In this document: piece after piece, positions 60,486-64,000 of the stretch
Layout of the letters: every line of letters starts with the position of its first letter
Numbering within the stretch: the stretch's first letter is position 1
DNA from: Pseudomonas californiensis
GTDB lineage: Bacteria; Pseudomonadota; Gammaproteobacteria; Pseudomonadales; Pseudomonadaceae
Reading direction: 5' to 3'
Length of the DNA: 64,000 nt
Assembly (NCBI RefSeq): GCF_021147775.1
Contig: NZ_JAGTPK010000017.1
Coordinates: 62,001-126,000 of the forward strand
Program-made: the position numbers and the translations under genes
Notes under the pieces: generated by a model
The model's input: only the letters and a program-made list of their open reading frames with translations
What the model was told of the DNA's origin: nothing
Database searches by the model: none

Positions 60486-62672
60486 ATGCAGCCGTCTGAG
60501 AAAGAACTCGCGCTGATTCGACAGCGCAGAACTCTTGCGGAGTTTGGCGAGCTGGCGCTGATCAGTCCCGACCTGGATACCGTGCTCGACTCGGCCTGTA
60601 TTGGAGTGGGCGATGCGCTGGGTACGCATCTGGCGAAGTTCATGCAGCTCGATCAGGAAAAAGGTCAGTTACTGTTGCGCAACGGCGTGGGCTGGACGCC
60701 GGGCCTGGTCGGGCAGCACAGGGTCGAGCTGAAACAGGGCACGCCCGAATGGCATACGCTCAGCGTGAACCACCCTGTTATTTCGTCCAGTACATCGCTG
60801 GAAACGCGTTTCCGCCTTCATCCGTTTCAAATTGAAAATCGCGTCAACGCGTTTGTGAACGTTATCGTCTATTCCCCCAGCAGCCATGCGCCGCTTGGCA
60901 TCTTTGAGGTCGACAGCCGCGACCCGCGCGCCTTCAGCGAAACCGACGTCGACTTCCTGCGCAGCTACGCGAGCCTGATCGCCGGCTGCTTCGAGCGCTT
61001 CAGAATCACTGACGCGCTCAAAGAGACTGAAACCAAGTTGCGCGAGAGCGAACGCCAATACCGCATGGCCGTGGAGTTGCATCCGCAGATCCCATGGAAA
61101 GCTGACCCCAAGGGGACCATTACGTTTCTGGATCATCGCTGGGAGGCGTTTTCAGGTCTGCTGCACGAGCAGACCATGGGTCAGGGCTGGAGAGCATCGA
61201 CGCACCCCGATGATATGCCGGTCATCATTGAACAGTGGAGCAAGGCCGTTGCCAGCCTGAAACCCTTCGACGCTCAGGTGCGATTACGCAAGACCAGCGG
61301 CACTTACGACTGGTATCAGGTGCGCGCCTACCCTGATCTGGACGATGCCGGCCTGTGCAAGCAATGGTATGGCACGGTTGAAGACATCAGCGAGCGCATT
61401 CGCCTGGAGACTGCGCTTCGTGAATGGAACGACAATCTGGAAGAGCGTATTTCGCAGCGCACGCGCGAGCTGCAGGACGAACAGCGTGAGCGTGAAGCTG
61501 CAGAGACCAAGCTGCGCCAGAGCCAGAAAATGGAAGCCGTAGGGCAGCTCACCGGCGGCATCGCTCATGACTTCAATAACCTTCTGGGCGGTATTTCCGC
61601 AAGCCTTGAACTGATGCAACTTCGGATCGACGCGGGTCGTATCGCGGAGGTCAGCAAGTATCAGACGCTGGCACTGACCTCGGTCAAACGTGCGGCGGCG
61701 CTGACCGCCCGCCTGCTGGCGTTCTCCAGGCTTCAGCCACTTGATCCCAAAGTGGTCGACCCGAACGAGGTCATTGCCGGGCTCGAAGACATGATCGGCC
61801 GCACGATGGGCCCGACCATTGACGTCAAATGCAGCCTCACTCACAGCGGCAACATCAATTGCGACCTGAACCAGCTGGAAAATGCCTTGCTCAATCTGGC
61901 GATCAACGCTCGCGATGCCATGCCGTCCGGGGGATGCCTGACGATTCAGACCCGACGCCTTGAAGTGGATGAGAGAACCGCAGACGACAAAGACCTCAAG
62001 CCCGGGCCTTACAGCCTGATATCGGTCACCGATGACGGATCGGGCATGGACGAAGAGGTTCTTCGACGCGCCTTCGATCCGTTCTTCACCACCAAAAAAA
62101 TCGGCCAGGGCACCGGGCTCGGTCTTTCGATGATTTACGGCTTCGCTCAGCAATCCGGCGGCCAGATCCGGATCCACAGCACAGTCGGCATCGGCACCAC
62201 CGTGACGCTGTACTTCCCGATCGATGAACGAGGTATCGAGCGGGCGCTTGGTACAGGCATTGACGCGCTTCCCGACGCCAATGGTAATGGCGAGGTAATA
62301 CTTGTCGTGGACGACGAATCCGGCGTCAGAGAGATCGCAGTAGAGCTTCTTTCAGAACGCGGCTATACGGTGTTCGAAGCCATCGACAGCACCTCTGCCT
62401 TTAGTCAGAGCAAGAAGCTGGACACGCTCGACTTGCTGATTACCGATATTGGTTTGCCGGGTGCCATGAACGGTCTTGAACTCGCCAGACAAATGAAAGC
62501 AGAGCGCGGCGACCTGAAAATTCTGTTTATCACCGGCTACGCCAAGGCAGAAGGTATTTCGGAAGGCATGCAGCTCGGCAAGGTGCTTTCAAAGCCTTTC
62601 AGCCTCACCGAACTCGCTCACAGTGTCAGCACCGCGCTGACGATACCGAACAGCGCAGACATGCTTGATTAG
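60486..62672 (+). CDS. Hybrid sensor histidine kinase/response regulator (GAF-PAS-HK-REC)
   Basis: A 728-residue soluble kinase. A GAF domain (about 20-180, DTVLDSACIGVGDALGTHLAKFMQ) is followed by a PAS domain (about 195-310, IPWKADPKGTITFLDHRWEAFSG), a coiled coil (310-345), HisKA with GGIAHDFNNLLGG, the ATPase (DDGSGMDEEVLRRAF, GQGTGLGLSMIYG) and a C-terminal receiver with LLITDIGLPG. It has no membrane segment or output domain, so the receiver may pass the phosphate on or act as a sink. AGAGGA lies five bases before the ATG. The GAF/PAS pair resembles bacteriophytochrome-like and Hik-type cytosolic sensors; the signal is unknown. Confidence 0.9.
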   Translation: MQPSEKELALIRQRRTLAEFGELALISPDLDTVLDSACIGVGDALGTHLAKFMQLDQEKGQLLLRNGVGWTPGLVGQHRVELKQGTPEWHTLSVNHPVISSSTSLETRFRLHPFQIENRVNAFVNVIVYSPSSHAPLGIFEVDSRDPRAFSETDVDFLRSYASLIAGCFERFRITDALKETETKLRESERQYRMAVELHPQIPWKADPKGTITFLDHRWEAFSGLLHEQTMGQGWRASTHPDDMPVIIEQWSKAVASLKPFDAQVRLRKTSGTYDWYQVRAYPDLDDAGLCKQWYGTVEDISERIRLETALREWNDNLEERISQRTRELQDEQREREAAETKLRQSQKMEAVGQLTGGIAHDFNNLLGGISASLELMQLRIDAGRIAEVSKYQTLALTSVKRAAALTARLLAFSRLQPLDPKVVDPNEVIAGLEDMIGRTMGPTIDVKCSLTHSGNINCDLNQLENALLNLAINARDAMPSGGCLTIQTRRLEVDERTADDKDLKPGPYSLISVTDDGSGMDEEVLRRAFDPFFTTKKIGQGTGLGLSMIYGFAQQSGGQIRIHSTVGIGTTVTLYFPIDERGIERALGTGIDALPDANGNGEVILVVDDESGVREIAVELLSERGYTVFEAIDSTSAFSQSKKLDTLDLLITDIGLPGAMNGLELARQMKAERGDLKILFITGYAKAEGISEGMQLGKVLSKPFSLTELAHSVSTALTIPNSADMLD

Positions 62673-62750
62673 ACGACACGCACAATAAAGCGAACCCACA
62701 CCTGACGTGCAGCCAGACACGTTTCACCTGGAGCAGTCCCTGCGGGTTCG

Positions 62751-62951
62751 TCACTTGAAGCTCACCGCAGGCACACACGGTTGATTGATGATTCTGCGAA
62801 AGCTTTTGAATGCCTTGTGCTGACGTTCACAGGCGTCCTTCCAGTCAGCCCCGAAGGCCTTGCCCGCCCGAACCAGCTCCAGAACGTCGCGATTGGCAGC
62901 CATCAACTCGGTTTTTATGACCACGACTTCAAGATCGTATGAGATCGGCAT
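62751..62951 (-). CDS. Small hypothetical protein
   Basis: A 66-residue soluble protein (helical, basic near the end: KDACERQHKAFKSFRRI). GGGAGGG lies about seven bases before the ATG, so translation is likely. No domain recognised. It converges with the hybrid kinase gene. Confidence 0.6.
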   Translation of the reverse strand: MPISYDLEVVVIKTELMAANRDVLELVRAGKAFGADWKDACERQHKAFKSFRRIINQPCVPAVSFK

Positions 62952-63065
62952 CCTGGGTCCCTCCCGGAAAAATTCGAGTAGTGAACATGAAATATAAACG
63001 TCGGCTGTTCCAGTACCATTCGTCTATTCACGCTGTCGCATAACTAATAATTTAGCCAATCAGCA

Positions 63066-63082
63066 TGTACGAATATTGTACA
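63066..63082. promoter_or_regulatory. Possible operator: TGTAC inverted repeat
   Basis: TGTAC and GTACA flank GAATATT, and another TGTACA follows at about 63095. They lie in the AT-rich 62952-63405 gap upstream of the CheB/CheR gene. The regulator is not known. No ORF in this gap is supported. Confidence 0.35.
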
Positions 63083-63405
63083 GGCGTGCGCTTTTTGTAC
63101 ACCCGGCTGTCACTCATACAGCCTCACTTGTTTATATCATTGATAATATTAAATTCATTTTTCCCTTTATTTTCCCACCGCAACTAAGTCGCACATCGCC
63201 ATCATTCAAGCTGTTTCAAACTTTTGAAATAGCGATGACACAATTTGATTGGTGTTCATGTACACAGGATCTAAACTAGGGACCTCTGGCGAGCATGAGC
63301 GGATACCTCGATGAGGTGCATCACCCGAAGCCATCGTTTTCCGCCGACATTGCAACCCTTCGCATTAGCCCCTAAACCTGGACAGGGCGCTTGAGGAATT
63401 TTTTG

Positions 63406-64000
63406 ATGGCTGATACACCGCAACGCTCGCCTAATGTTCCTCAAAACCAGGATTTGCTCCCCAGCAATCTTCCCTTTCCAGTCGTCGGTATTGGCGCCTC
63501 CGCGGGCGGCATGCAGGCGGTCCAGCGTTTTTTCGAAAACATGCCCGCCAACTGTGGCATGGCATTCGTCATCATTTTTCACCTGTCACCCAACCATCGA
63601 AGCAGCGCTGACAAACTGGTAAAGCTGGCCACTAAAATGCCGGTCATTCAGGTCAAGACGCCCATCCCCATCGAAAAAAACCACGTCTATGTAATCTCCC
63701 CTGCCCAGTACCTCTCGATGAACGACGGGTACCTGCGCGTCCGGCAACAGCCACCAAGACGCGGTGGACATGCCACCATCGACCTGTTTTTTCGTGACCT
63801 CGCCGATGTGCATAAAGAGCGCGCCTTCTGCCTGATTCTGTCGGGTACCGGTTCTGACGGCGCCGTGGGTCTTTCGAGAATCAAGGAACAGGGCGGGATC
63901 ACCATGGCGCAATTGCCGGGTGATGCGGAGTACGACGGCATGCCCAAGGCTGCAATCGATACCCGAATGGTCGACTTCGTGATGCCGGTGGTAGAGATGC
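63406..64000 (+). CDS. CheB/CheR-type chemotaxis fusion protein, 3' end outside window
   Basis: The first 198 residues are a CheB methylesterase domain without a receiver, the usual opening of large CheB-CheR-PAS hybrid signalling proteins. The catalytic Ser is in VVGIGASAGGMQAV (about 26-39), the His in VIIFHLSPNHRS and the Asp in GTGSDGAVGLSRI. Its full length cannot be seen. GAGG lies about ten bases before the ATG. The fused CheR, PAS and possibly kinase parts expected downstream are beyond the window, so their presence is inferred from the family. Confidence 0.85.
   Translation, partial: MADTPQRSPNVPQNQDLLPSNLPFPVVGIGASAGGMQAVQRFFENMPANCGMAFVIIFHLSPNHRSSADKLVKLATKMPVIQVKTPIPIEKNHVYVISPAQYLSMNDGYLRVRQQPPRRGGHATIDLFFRDLADVHKERAFCLILSGTGSDGAVGLSRIKEQGGITMAQLPGDAEYDGMPKAAIDTRMVDFVMPVVEM

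Noticed and set aside
1..64000. CRISPR arrays, rRNA, tRNA, insertion sequences, prophage genes or Hrp boxes
   Set aside because: None was seen: no regularly spaced repeats, no rRNA- or tRNA-like stretch, no transposase or integrase frame, and no convincing GGAACC-type hrp box at suitable spacing.

Overview
The window is a GC-rich chromosomal segment of a fluorescent Pseudomonas, most likely the P. syringae group. The evidence is Pseudomonas-type codon use, family sets that recur in that genus (ZigA, DUF1826, DUF3301, OpgD, PdxY, ClsA, CfaB) and gene groupings like those near the P. aeruginosa origin. A perfect parS-like palindrome (8702-8716) and a cluster of DnaA-box 9-mers (18.7-23.4 kb) also suggest an origin-proximal position. 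I saw no rRNA, tRNA, CRISPR array, insertion sequence or prophage. Both ends cut genes: a cation/proton antiporter on the left and a CheB/CheR-type fusion on the right.

Layout. 1-4.5 kb: antiporter, acyl-CoA thioesterase, pdxY and a DUF3301 gene. 3.5-8.6 kb: a zinc-starvation locus with two COG0523 GTPases (one is ZigA), DUF1826, two small secreted proteins and a Tat-type zinc amidase, with Zur-like boxes at 6851-6865 and about 8593-8611. 8.7-12.1 kb: envelope lipid genes (DUF3617, cardiolipin synthase, cyclopropane fatty acid synthase). 12.4-18.3 kb: a tightly coupled minus-strand operon of three SPFH/band-7 proteins and a P1B-type metal ATPase; one SPFH protein has a 14-histidine tail. 18.7-24.5 kb: a plus-strand cluster resembling E. 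coli ynbABCD (CDP-alcohol transferase, hydrolase-methyltransferase, PAP2-dual-specificity phosphatase, acyltransferase, CDP-DAG synthase), probably for an uncharacterised polar lipid. 25-31.4 kb: opgD, then an O-antigen-ligase-like protein, a PslG-like glycosidase and an SGNH acyltransferase.

31.7-37.6 kb: an ABC importer without its own binding protein, in one operon with a FixL/FixJ-like two-component pair, divergent from a solute-binding protein. 37.7-41.8 kb: two chemoreceptors. 42.1-45.7 kb: a stress group (small ORFs, Mn catalase, DUF4142, CinA). 45.9-48.2 kb: a heme-oxygenase-fold putative diiron enzyme translationally coupled to a methyltransferase. 48.3-55.7 kb: a second zinc locus in which a Zur box (50732-50746) lies between COG0523-WD40 (minus) and TonB receptor-ABC importer (plus), the same order as P. 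aeruginosa PA2911-PA2914. 55.7-64 kb: a secretory-lipase-like lipoprotein, a PAP2 phosphatase autotransporter, a hybrid histidine kinase, a small ORF and the CheB/CheR gene.

The main theme is zinc homeostasis. At least two and perhaps four Zur-type sites control metallochaperones, a zinc amidase, a high-affinity uptake system and possibly the SPFH-ATPase operon. The strongest candidates for undescribed biology are the SPFH-P-type ATPase operon with its His-rich tail, the ynb-like lipid cluster with its DnaA-box density, and the putative diiron oxidase-methyltransferase pair. Assignments rest on reading translations and motifs by eye; no database search was run.
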